DNA of 64,000 bases from Setomelanomma holmii (Eukaryota > Ascomycota > Dothideomycetes > Pleosporales > Phaeosphaeriaceae). The translations under genes were made by a program, and so were the position numbers. The stretch spans positions 1-64,000 of the forward strand of contig ML978190.1 of NCBI GenBank assembly GCA_010015745.1. Reading direction: 5' to 3'. This document shows positions 31,734 through 40,694 of this stretch, piece by piece; the first letter of the stretch is position 1; each line of letters opens with the position of its first letter. The notes under the pieces were generated by a model. That model saw only the letters and a program-made list of their open reading frames with translations. It was not told the DNA's origin and did not search any database.

Positions 31734-32654
31734 ATGCGCCTTCTGCAACGCAACACTGACGGCAAATACACTTTGACGGAGTTTATAGGCGAGACCATAC
31801 CCCGTTATGCCATATTATCTCATACTTGGGGAGCAGACCATGACGAGGTCACTTTGGCAGATCTCGAAAACCACACAGGCACGGATAAGGCAGGCTACAA
31901 GAAGCTTCAGTTTTCCGCAGACCAGGCTGCCAAGCATGGTCTCCGCTACTTCTGGGCAGACACTTGCTGCATCAATAAGTCAAGCAGCGCAGAGCTCACT
32001 GAGGCTATCAACTCCATGTTTGCTTGGTACCGGGATGCTGCTCGATGCTACGTCTATCTGCCCGACGTTTCGGTCGACAGTCTCACTAGCAGCCCGCCCG
32101 CCCAGCAAGACTGGTACCCTGCTTTCCAGCAAAGTAGATGGTTCACACGAGGCTGGACGCTGCAAGAGCTAGTGGCTCCCGTGTCGGTCGAGTTTTTCTC
32201 AGTCGAAGGTCAGCGACTCGGTAACAAATACTCGCTGCTGCAAGAGCTACATGGCATCACCGGGATCAGCGTGGAGGCTCTGCAAGGGAGCCCGCTAGAA
32301 GGATTCAGCATCGATGAGCGCATGTTGTGGCTAGGGCAACGTAAGACGAAGCGAGAGGAAGACATGGCATACTCGCTGCTCGGTATCTTTGACGTGCACA
32401 TGTCGCTCATCTATGGAGAAGGTCGGAAGAAGGCATTTGCGCGACTGCATATGGAGATCAACGCATCTTCTAAGGAGAGTCGCTCTGCTGTGCCTCAGAA
32501 AGAGACTTCGCAATACCAAGGCCAAACCACGCATTCATACCATGGACCTGTGTTTCACGGGCCTATATCAGGTCGGTATGTTGTGCCAGGAACGCATGTT
32601 ACAGGGGGTACAGTCAACTTTGACTTTAGCGAAGGACGTGATGGCCGTCAATAG
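31734..32654 (+). CDS. HET-domain protein, putative NLR-coupled cell-death effector
   Basis: A single exon encodes 306 residues. The HET domain covers about residues 20-165 (YAILSHTWGADHDEVTLADL; FWADTCCINKSSSAELTEAI; WFTRGWTLQELVAP). It is followed by the usual EDMAYSLLGIFDVHMSLIYGEG block. HET domains (distantly TIR-like) execute heterokaryon-incompatibility cell death. The C-terminus is not typical: after a polar linker (QYQGQTTHSYHGPV) residues 274-298 form the FHGP...PGTHVTGGTVNFDF motif also present at the N-termini of both nearby NB-ARC/TPR proteins. Location of the motif at the effector C-terminus and receptor N-terminus mirrors known amyloid-coupled NLR/effector pairs. The gene appears intact. 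Its activation by the receptors is inference. Confidence 0.92.
   Translation: MRLLQRNTDGKYTLTEFIGETIPRYAILSHTWGADHDEVTLADLENHTGTDKAGYKKLQFSADQAAKHGLRYFWADTCCINKSSSAELTEAINSMFAWYRDAARCYVYLPDVSVDSLTSSPPAQQDWYPAFQQSRWFTRGWTLQELVAPVSVEFFSVEGQRLGNKYSLLQELHGITGISVEALQGSPLEGFSIDERMLWLGQRKTKREEDMAYSLLGIFDVHMSLIYGEGRKKAFARLHMEINASSKESRSAVPQKETSQYQGQTTHSYHGPVFHGPISGRYVVPGTHVTGGTVNFDFSEGRDGRQ
32553..32627 (+). other. Predicted amyloid-type signalling motif, effector C-terminus
   Basis: 25 residues: FHGP, ISGRYVV, PGTHVT, GGTVNFDF. The pattern across the three genes is FHGP-x5-[VA]-[IV]-P-x3-x2or3-GG-x2-NF-x-F. Gly/Asn-rich with alternating hydrophobic residues, ending near the protein C-terminus, it suits a beta-arch amyloid fold. 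Confidence 0.65.
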
Positions 32655-33293
32655 TAGCAAGCAGCAGCACAGCAGCTTAATGAAAATTATTCAGCCTGCT
32701 TGTATGCTAAATTGATTCGTCTGTGAAGTGGCTAGCGAGCGCAGACATCAGCGGGCTCGGTCAAGTCGTTCTGATCTTGCTCACGAGGTGCTGTCCTGTG
32801 CTGTATCAGACCTTCCCCTTGACGGAGGTGAGGGCGAGGGGCTTGCTTTGCAACACTAGGTCGTGCCCCTTACACGACTGACCCTAGGTCCCAACGAGGT
32901 CTCGATAAGGTTTTCCAAGCTAATGCAGCCTCATGTCTTATTTACATAGTCTGAGACTGCACGATGCTTGATATTTCGTTGTTCAGTCTTATCCCTTCAC
33001 CTGCGTCGTGATGCACAAGTCGAAAACCTGCTGCGATGGACGAAGTTCGCTTTTCATATTGCTGGAGGCGAGGTTTTAGCGTTCTTGGCTGCGGGCGGCT
33101 ATTTTTTAGGCGAATGGCTCAGTCCACTGCCTCAGCGCCAGTGTTGCTCCTTCCATCCCACTGTAGAAGTAGGCGTGTACGGGTGCAACCCATGCAGCAG
33201 CTACACCTGCACAGAACCGTCTAGGAGGAGTGACGTTTTCTGAGTACCGACTTCGACGACCACAAAGCTGCTGAAGAAGCCAGCGTGACAGCG
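32655..33293. other. Intergenic region after the HET gene
   Basis: No gene is supported; it holds the HET 3' flank and the upstream region of the following unknown gene. Confidence 0.45.
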
Positions 33294-34676
33294 ATGAGCT
33301 CCTCCCGCGAACCAGACACTCCGTTCGGCTCGACCCAGCGTTGGGATACCTTCGACGATGCGCAAGTGATAGATGAATGCAGTAGAGTAGCGCTGGGTAG
33401 CCTGTGGGTCTCGCAAAGGACTGCAACGAGCCGAACGACGCGTGGAGGTGCAGCTGATGCCAGCCGCAACCACACACCGCTGGACTCGAACCAACTGGGC
33501 TTCCTTCCCTTGGCTGAGTGGGACGAATACAACAGCTATGAGGAGGACATACCGAGCCGTCTGCGATACTCGATCGAGTGGAAGGTGGCTGTCAACAACA
33601 GGATGGTTGCCAAGGACACAGAGCAGGACATCGTCCTCGTACCCGCTGCCTACTGGCACATGTATCTGAAGCCCAAAGTGGAGAAGCTCTCGAGTAAGAA
33701 GGTAGCCCAGAACAGGCACGTAGATTATGATGACACTGGCGTTGTTGTATCCGTGAACGACCGCTCGGAGCGTGACCTGACCAAGCGATTTGACAACATG
33801 GACATTGACTGGTCAGTAGTGGAGAAGCAGCTGGTGCGGTGGGGTGAGCTGTTTCGCGCTGGTAAGAGGCTGAGAATTGACCTTTCCTTCAACTACATAG
33901 ATGCATCCTCGCAGCCTGCCGGCACAGCAACCAGTGGGAACAAGCGCGGCTCGTCAGCCACGCAAAGAATGCTTGCTGACCGGACAACTCACATGGACGA
34001 CGAGCAAGAGACTAGTGGAAGCCCATCAGTCTGGCAGGAAGTGTATGCTCTCATCCAATGTCCCGGTCCGCCGTGCAATCTAGGCCCACACTGCTGGCGC
34101 GATCCCTTTGGCAAGCGGCACTACAAGCTACGGACTCACCACCTCAGAGCACTTGTGAGCCTTGTGCAACAAGGTCTTCCTATAAAGAGCCACGACGATG
34201 TGCCAGAAGACATCCGTGAGCAACTATATGCAGAGGAACACCAGCGGCGCGAGCAACAGCCTGCAACCACCAGCGCGCCTACACCAAGCCTTCCGCCCAT
34301 CAGCATCACTAACGTTATGCCATCTCAGCCCCACGAGTTTCCCATGACGAAAGTCAACGACAGCAGCAATGCGACAGCCATGAAGCAGCATTCGAGGAGC
34401 CAAGGTCTTGACATACCTGGCCCACGGGACGCTGCGGTCATAGCGTACTGTGAATGGCAGCAGTCGAACGTGGTGGATGAGTTGTTGAAGGATGAGTTTC
34501 GCAAAGCCTGCGTCGCCACTCTAGAGGACGGGTTAGACCTTGAGCAGGTATACAAAGACCAAGATCCTGGCTTCTTTGTTTCAAGCGGTGTCAAGAGGGG
34601 CGTTGCACGTCGGTTTGTGAGTGACATCGATCCGTGGGCTAAGCGATACAAGCTGTCGTATGACGCTAGCCAGTAG
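33294..34676 (+). CDS. Hypothetical protein with Cys/His-rich motif (460 aa)
   Basis: A single uninterrupted exon. No enzyme family is recognised. The N-terminal third contains an acidic/aromatic block (LAEWDEYNSYEEDIPSRLRY, then SIEWKVAVNNRMVAKDTEQD) and a basic amphipathic segment (GKRLRIDLSFNYID). The middle has a compact Cys/His motif QCPGPPCNLGPHCWRD followed by HYKLRTHHLRALVSLVQQG, which resembles a small metal-binding or DNA/RNA-binding module. The C-terminus is charged and helical (VVDELLKDEFRKACVATLED, then DPWAKRYKL). My impression is that this protein type occurs in many fungal genomes without known function; I cannot name it. It lies between the HET gene and the transposase on the same strand as the HET gene and NLR2. 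Confidence 0.7.
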   Translation: MSSSREPDTPFGSTQRWDTFDDAQVIDECSRVALGSLWVSQRTATSRTTRGGAADASRNHTPLDSNQLGFLPLAEWDEYNSYEEDIPSRLRYSIEWKVAVNNRMVAKDTEQDIVLVPAAYWHMYLKPKVEKLSSKKVAQNRHVDYDDTGVVVSVNDRSERDLTKRFDNMDIDWSVVEKQLVRWGELFRAGKRLRIDLSFNYIDASSQPAGTATSGNKRGSSATQRMLADRTTHMDDEQETSGSPSVWQEVYALIQCPGPPCNLGPHCWRDPFGKRHYKLRTHHLRALVSLVQQGLPIKSHDDVPEDIREQLYAEEHQRREQQPATTSAPTPSLPPISITNVMPSQPHEFPMTKVNDSSNATAMKQHSRSQGLDIPGPRDAAVIAYCEWQQSNVVDELLKDEFRKACVATLEDGLDLEQVYKDQDPGFFVSSGVKRGVARRFVSDIDPWAKRYKLSYDASQ

Positions 34677-34789
34677 ACTTAGTGGAGCAACATGTGGTGC
34701 GAGAAGGTCTGTTGATATGGGTTTGCATGCGATGAAACTATAGTGCGCTATCTTTTGTTACAAAGCCAGAACATGACTACGTGTCGACG

Positions 34790-35755
34790 TCAACATGCTT
34801 CAATAGTGACGCCCGCATGCCGAAAGTGGCCTCTAGCACTGTCCTGCCTACCTCCTACCACATCGACGCACCACTCGAGGTATGTCCCAAAATCCTGATG
34901 CGGGCTGCTCTTGTACTCGTGCCACTGCTTCTTGATGAACGCTTTCAATTCGGCAAAAAACTCTTTGATTGGGTTGAGGTTGGGTGAGTAGGGCGGCAGA
35001 TACAGCAGTTCGACGCCTGCTTCAAGGCACATTTGTGTAATGCGTTTGCTGTGGTGGAACGACGCATTGTCCATGACTAAAACAGCATTGGGGTTGCAGT
35101 GATGGAGCAGATGCTCTATAAAGTCCTCAAACACCTCACCATCAGTCGACCCCTGGAAGACTTTGCAAAACAGAACTCCATCTTGAGTGTATGCGGGAAG
35201 GATCTGATGCCTACGGTCCCGGTGGAAACGGGTGACCTCTACAGGCGCTACCCCGAGCGGGGACCAGCCTGTACGCCTGAAGCCAATGCGCTTGTCGCAC
35301 CCAGACTCATCTACATACACCAGTTGGTGCGAGTGAAAAGCAGAGAGCTTGTGGAGGTAAAAGTCACGGAGATCGGCGTTGCGTTCGCTGGCAATGCGTT
35401 GCGTGACTTTCTTGGTCCACTTGATAGACGCCAACGCCCTGCTGATGCTGGAGAGGGAGACAAGGACTTCGAACTCGTCATACAGGAACACGGCCATCTC
35501 GTCGCGATACAGACCCGGCTTCTCGATCAGTCGATCGCAGAGCGCGGCAAGCATAGGTGGGGTGATACGTCGTCGCCGTCCCGCGCCATTTGCTGGTGCT
35601 TTTGTCCTGCTAAACAGTCGAAGGTTAGTGGCTATGTTGCGAATGGTGCGGTCACTGCAGCCAGCAACCTTGGCCATGTCAATCTGTGTCATAGACCCGT
35701 CAAGTAGCATGTCGCGGATCATGTCGTGCTGCGAGACTGCAAGGTTGGGCGCCAT
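34790..35755 (-). CDS. Tc1/mariner transposase with Lys at the third catalytic position
   Basis: An open frame with no stops, about 321 residues from the Met at 35755 (MAPNLAVSQHDMIRDMLL); the frame is open up to 35941. An HTH (MTQIDMAKVAGCSDRTIRNI) precedes a DDE domain with YVDESGCDKR and VLVMDNASFHHS. The third motif reads SPNLNPIKEFFAEL: family members have NPIE, so the catalytic Glu, 35 positions after the second Asp, is Lys here (codon AAA at 34964-34966, explicable by a single G-to-A change). The protein is therefore probably unable to transpose, despite its full-length frame. It sits 220 bp from the NLR2 start, on the opposite strand. Terminal inverted repeats were not found by eye. 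Confidence 0.85.
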   Translation of the reverse strand: MAPNLAVSQHDMIRDMLLDGSMTQIDMAKVAGCSDRTIRNIATNLRLFSRTKAPANGAGRRRRITPPMLAALCDRLIEKPGLYRDEMAVFLYDEFEVLVSLSSISRALASIKWTKKVTQRIASERNADLRDFYLHKLSAFHSHQLVYVDESGCDKRIGFRRTGWSPLGVAPVEVTRFHRDRRHQILPAYTQDGVLFCKVFQGSTDGEVFEDFIEHLLHHCNPNAVLVMDNASFHHSKRITQMCLEAGVELLYLPPYSPNLNPIKEFFAELKAFIKKQWHEYKSSPHQDFGTYLEWCVDVVGGRQDSARGHFRHAGVTIEAC

Positions 35756-35974
35756 GGTGAGGGTGTTTAGTGTAGCTAGAGAGCAGAACTTCGTAGAGCG
35801 AGGGTCCAGGACAGTTGGCAGAAGTGGCTCTGTCAGCGCCTTGTCAGGCGGGCCAATCGAGTAGCTCAGCCTTGTCACGGCGATCAGGCGAACGACGCGT
35901 TGCTGCAAGCACCCTCTTCTCTCCAGCTGCTTCAATTTCACAAGAACTCCTTTTCCTCTCTACTTTGAGATGCA

Positions 35975-38263
35975 ATGCAGCACACGAGCGAGTTCCACGG
36001 ACCGATTGGGGGCCAGTATGTAATACCAGGTACCCACACCGCAGCGGGTGGGATGACCAACTTCCACTTCGGCTGTCCGCCGACACAGGGTATGTGTGCT
36101 ACATATACATCACCCCTAGACGCCTCTCTACTCAGACCGAGACATAGGTCGAGCCGTTAGACAGCGCGACCCCTTCTCGACGGTGCCGTTTGCGCCGGAC
36201 TCCGACTTTGTCGACCGGCCTGAGATCGTCGCGTGGGTGCGCAACAAGTGCGCGGGACCAGGCGCACGGGCGGGGCTGGTGGGCCTTGGTGGGGTCGGGT
36301 ACGTCAACTTCGACTGAGACGTATTTACCTCGTGCACGTTGCAGTCCTGACAAACAACAGCAAGTCGCAAATCGCCCTGCAGTACGCCCACAGCGTCGGT
36401 GATGCAAGCCTACAGACGTTCGTCTTCTGGGTGCACGCCAGCACCCGTGCCCGGTTTGAGGAAGCATACAGAGACATCGCAGACCGGCTACAGCTGCCAG
36501 GGAGAAACGACCCGAAGGCGGATGTGCTGCGGCTGGTCAGCGAGTGGCTGCAAGTGGAGGCAAATGGGCGGTGGGTGATGGTGTTGGACAATGTAGACGA
36601 CATAGATACTTTTCACCTATCGCAGAAGCAGCAGCGCATCGAGGCAGACGCCAATGCGCAGACACCGCTGGCCACCTACCTTCCGCAGAGCCGAAACGGA
36701 GCAATACTGGTCACATCGCGGAGCAAAGATGCAGCGGTCAGGCTAGTAGGGGGCTACAACAAGACTAAGGAGGTGCTTGCAATGGATGAGAGCGAGGGCC
36801 TGCAGCTGCTTCGCAACAAGCTGCAGGAGCCACCGGAAAAAGAGAGCGCTGTAGAGCTGCTGCGGGTGCTGGACCGCATACCACTTGCCATCACTCAGGC
36901 AGCTGCGTACATCAACCGACGCGCGCGCATGACAGTCGCAGGCTATCTCATCAAGTTCCAGAGGAACAACATGGAGCGTGAGAGCCTGCTCAACTGGGAC
37001 GCTGGCGAGCTGCGCCGCGATGAGAGCGCGTCAAACTCAGTGGTGACGACGTGGCAGATGTCGTTTGAGCAGATTCGGCGGGAGCGGCAGTCGGCTGCTG
37101 AGCTGCTGTCGCTAATGAGCTTCTTCAACCCGCAGGGCATACCTGAGTTGACGCTGCGAAGATACAGCAAGGACGCAGCACACATGAATGCTGCAGAAGA
37201 CGAGGAGGAGGCTAACAGCAGGTTCGACGAGGATCTGGACACACTGCAGGCGTATTCACTAGTGTCAATAACAGCAGACAACGACGCATGCGAGATGCAC
37301 GCTCTTGTGCAGTTCTGCACGCAAGTGTGGCTGTCGTCGTCCGGCAACACAGAGCAGTGGGAGCAGAGATTCTTAGTGCTTATGGCGCAAGAGATGCCTA
37401 ATGGGGAGTATAAGAACTGGAGAAAGTGCCAGCAGCTGCTTCCACATGCCGAACCACTCTACAACAGTGAGCCCGTTTCTGAAGAGGCGCAGAAGGCACG
37501 GGCGCAGGTGCTCACAAACGCAGCGTGGTATCTATGGATGAAAGGGAGCTATGCTACAGCGCAAGCGGTCGCAGCTAAGGCGGTCACGACTCGGGAACGT
37601 GTGTTTGGGCTGGGTAAGAACAAGACACTGACTAGCGTCACTATCCTGGCGTTGGTGCTGCAGTATCAGGGCAAGTACAAGGACGCAGAGAAGCTGAACC
37701 GGCGAGCGCTGGAAGGGTACAAGAAGGAGCTAGGGGAACACCACCCCACTACGCTGACGAGCGTGAGCAACCTGGCGTTGGTGCTGCAGGATCAGGGCAA
37801 GTACGAGGACGCAGAGAAGCTGAACCGGCGAGCGCTGGAAGGGAACAAGAAGGAGCTAGGGGAACACCACCCCTCTACGCTGACGAGCGTGAGCAACCTG
37901 GCGTTGGTGCTGCAGGATCAGGGCAAGTACGAGGACGCAGAGAAGCTGAACCGGCGAGCGCTGGAAGGGTACGAGAAGGAGCTGGGAGAGCGGCACCCCG
38001 ATACCCTGACGTCTGTCTACTGTCTTGCTTATCTCTTGCACACAATGCATCACTACGCAGAAGCGACAGAGCTATACCAGCGAGCGTGCGATGGGTATAC
38101 TCAACAGCTTGGCCCAAAGCACCCAACAAGTATTGCATGTCGCAGCCACTTCGCAGCCCTACAGCGAGAGGCGCTGCACGCCAGGTCAGGCCAAGGAGCG
38201 AATTGCGACTTAGCAAAGAAAGGATATTCCCCCAGTGAAGAGATTTGTGAACGAGAGATGTAA
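35975..38263 (+). CDS. NB-ARC/TPR NLR-like receptor 2
   Basis: Exons are 35975-36089, 36148-36298 and 36361-38263, with introns of 58 and 62 nt in the same places as in NLR1 (722 residues). Residues 7-32 hold the FHGP...VIPGTH...GGMTNFHF motif. The NB-ARC follows: GLVGLGGVGKSQIALQYAHS, then RWVMVLDNVDD, NGAILVTSRSKD and DRIPLAITQAAAYI. The C-terminal third carries TPRs, three in nearly identical 42-residue copies, ending with a divergent capping unit and a short polar tail. The downstream end is intact compared with NLR1. The inferred role is a sensor that on activation templates the matching motif of the HET effector. The start is the ATG at 35975; the ATG at 35970 is in another frame. Most of its promoter region is occupied by the Tc1/mariner gene. 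Confidence 0.92.
35993..36070 (+). other. Predicted amyloid-type signalling motif, NLR2 N-terminus
   Basis: 26 residues: FHGP, IGGQYVI, PGTHTAA, GGMTNFHF. It is closer to the effector version than NLR1's is: FHGPI, G-x-Y-V-[IV]-PGTH, GG and NF-x-F are all shared. Confidence 0.65.
37646..38023 (+). repeat. Three 126-bp tandem TPR units
   Basis: Units start at 37646, 37772 and 37898. The first two differ at only about four of 126 bases; the third is identical over its first about 85 bases and then diverges. Each encodes one TPR (LALVLQDQGKYEDAEKLNRR...). Such identity implies recent unit duplication or gene conversion. Confidence 0.93.
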
Positions 38264-38449
38264 CTTAAAAGTAGCATGTATAATGTCTAACAGCATATAA
38301 TGTCTAATAGCACATCACCCTTGTAGGGGCCTGGTACTGTTGAGCGCGATGTCTCTTCAGTTTTACTAGGAACTGCAACTGTGCACGAGTCGGACAGATG
38401 ACTAAGTGATTCTGAGCTGTACGAAATAAAATTAATTACGGCGAAACCC

Positions 38450-38549
38450 CTGCTTAGGCTATCACTGGAATGGTAAGCGCAAAAGCGGAAGCCCGTGCGG
38501 CGTGAAACCGCGAAGTGCAAGATCCGGAAACCGATACCGGTCAGCACTG
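38450..38549 (-). repeat. Inverted-repeat partner of 28446-28560
   Basis: In reverse complement this reads CAGTGCTGACCGGTATCGGT and continues TTCCGGATCTTGCACTTCGC, matching the NLR1 downstream flank. It lies about 190 bp after the NLR2 stop. Confidence 0.75.
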
Positions 38550-38802
38550 TATATGGTGCGAACCACGGTCATCTGTGGGGCTGCTAATGAAGTGATGCCT
38601 GCTCCGCCACATATGCATACACCTCACTTGAGGACCAATTGTTCCTGCACAACCGTGGGGGTCGATCCCATTGCATCAGATATAATATTCAGCCTCAGGC
38701 ACAGCCTTGCGATCAGATGTATTCCGACAAGACCGATGTAGTTGATAATTGATAATTGCCACGACAGGATAGGCCCGCTGATGGCGTAGAGTATTTGCTG
38801 AT
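38550..38802. other. Short intergenic region between NLR2 flank and membrane gene
   Basis: Nothing is recognised; it contains the 3' flank of the minus-strand membrane-protein gene. Confidence 0.4.
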
Positions 38803-40026
38803 CTACTCCTCGCTCGAATCGTACCAGGTTCCAACGTCTTCCAGGCCAGGTAATCTCGCTGGATCTTCAAATGGTCTGCCCATCAAGATTCCACGCCACG
38901 GCCCTGATAGAAGCTCTACACGATCTTGAAATGTTTCGAGCTGAAGCCCATATTGTCCGTCCTCTCCTCCAAGCAGTCCTACATTCTCGCCAGTGGGCCA
39001 GACTCCATATGAGGAACGTCGTTTTGTATAAAACCTGGTCTGCAGAGTGGCGCGTATGGCGGTGGAAAGAGACGGCCAAGTAGTACATTTGAGCTTTCGG
39101 ATGGTTGGCATGAGTTCGTACGCAGCCATAGCAAGTGCGACGAACAGGGTGAATGCCTGATCCATTTCTGAGATCGATTGAGGTGCTTGTGGCTTGAATA
39201 TAGTGCTTGGGTCCATGTGAGGGACATCCAGAATAAGCCACCCAAATATTGAGCATGACAACATGATGATAGCTGGTCCAATAGCAGTGAAAGCATACAA
39301 ATTCGTTGCGAATGCTAGTGTTTGGCTGGCGACATAAGTCCGTAGCGAGTATCGATAGAATGGTACGAGTGCGGCGCCTAGAATCAAGAATGTGCTAAGA
39401 ACCTCTGCTGCTAGGAGGACGGTGTCGAGTATGGAGCTTCCAGGTGCCATCCCTAGCCCGTGCCAACGAAATGTCAGGAATGAATGCCTGCTGATGTCGT
39501 GAGCACCTGAGGTCGGCGACGAGTGATCCGACGTCAGGAAGTTGTTTCGAAGAAGACGTCCAAAGGTGACTAGCCCGGCACACAATGGGAGAATCGTGCC
39601 AATCGACAATACTATTCGACGCCCTCGCAAGTGTCGAAACTGCTCGTGCCCACGGGAGCGATCTTTCATCAGGCCTTCGCATCGACTCGTGGTGTAGACA
39701 ATCTGTGACATTGCGTGCAATGTACCCCATGAGACGACCGTAAGAGCAGCAGCTATGGGTCCCGAGTGATAAAGCTGAGTGTTCGTTTCTGAGGCCTCTT
39801 CCGTCTGGCACCACAAATCGACCGCTGCGCAATTGATGTAAAGTAGGTACGCGACGAAGTACCAGTTGTGAGAGCGACTATTTACGACCAAGGCAACCCA
39901 AGAAGTGAGAAGGGTCAGGTACCAGGCTGCCCACGCACCAGGCCCGTAATAACCACTGACGTTGTTGATGCCAAACGCATCGTCGGTAGGAGCCGTGGCA
40001 ATAGCGTCTGAGGTGAGCGGTGCCAT
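38803..40026 (-). CDS. Multispanning membrane protein (407 aa), family unknown
   Basis: A single exon. Hydrophobic segments are visible near residues 31-50 (AWAAWYLTLLTSWVALVV), 55-73, 90-112 (AAALTVVSWGTLHAMSQIV), 137-157 (IVLSIGTILPLCAGLVTFG), 203-228, 240-270 (AFTAIGPAIIMLSCSIFGWL) and 285-305, i.e. about seven. The C-terminal about 100 residues are soluble and polar. No known receptor or transporter signature is seen. Two degraded relatives lie at 26505-26653 and 27270-28165, so the family has expanded locally around the HET/NLR cluster. A tie to the cluster's function is only suggested by position. Confidence 0.75.
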   Translation of the reverse strand: MAPLTSDAIATAPTDDAFGINNVSGYYGPGAWAAWYLTLLTSWVALVVNSRSHNWYFVAYLLYINCAAVDLWCQTEEASETNTQLYHSGPIAAALTVVSWGTLHAMSQIVYTTSRCEGLMKDRSRGHEQFRHLRGRRIVLSIGTILPLCAGLVTFGRLLRNNFLTSDHSSPTSGAHDISRHSFLTFRWHGLGMAPGSSILDTVLLAAEVLSTFLILGAALVPFYRYSLRTYVASQTLAFATNLYAFTAIGPAIIMLSCSIFGWLILDVPHMDPSTIFKPQAPQSISEMDQAFTLFVALAMAAYELMPTIRKLKCTTWPSLSTAIRATLQTRFYTKRRSSYGVWPTGENVGLLGGEDGQYGLQLETFQDRVELLSGPWRGILMGRPFEDPARLPGLEDVGTWYDSSEE

Positions 40027-40694
40027 TTGGATTTTGGCGTGTCGCCGAAAGCTAGAGGGTAAGCTAGAAGGTCATCGCCCGAGTTCGTGACTTTGGGGAT
40101 TGGGTGAACATATGGCGTTGAGGCTGAGTCAAAGTGTGGCTGCACAATTGAGGCTATGCTTGTAGCATCGCAGAGCCGCAATTGGCTCTCAGATACGCAC
40201 GATCCAGCCTTGTGCGACGTCTTAGCCCCATTGATGCAAAGAAGGACTCTTGTGGGCGCTTAATGGCAGAATCGAACGTCCTGCGTATCACGCTGCCTCA
40301 AAGAGAAGCCACCCTTCGACGACACGCACTTTGGCTATAAGTCATCTTAGCGTCATTAGCACGTCCTCGAACTGCATGGAGCCTTGGGCTTACCGTTGCG
40401 CACTGTCACTGTATGAACGCTGTGCTTTGGGAGTATGAATGGTGAGCGTTATTAGTGGAATGAGGAATGTTTAGTGGAAGACTCCGGGCAGGAAGGAAGG
40501 TAGTCCCGACCTTAAATCTCCCGCATCGTGGCCTTGACCCTAGTCTCTCATTTCTGAGCACATTGTAAGCATCGTAAAGGTTCCCATATGCTTCTGGATT
40601 GTCATGGCGAAGGTATGTATAACCGGCTACATGCGCTATGTACATCCGCGCTCAATTCATCGAAGCCACAACTGTAATGCCCGGGTACATGCAA
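40027..40694. other. Intergenic region
   Basis: Upstream flank of the membrane-protein gene and 3' flank of the cyclohydrolase gene. No gene is supported. Confidence 0.45.

Noticed and set aside
33201..33719. 172-codon minus-strand frame opposite the unknown 460-aa gene
   Set aside because: Antisense to a longer open frame with a structured Cys/His motif; no independent support.
38641..38670. tRNA-like B-box (GGTCGATCC)
   Set aside because: No matching A-box, acceptor stem or anticodon arm nearby; no tRNA can be folded here by eye.
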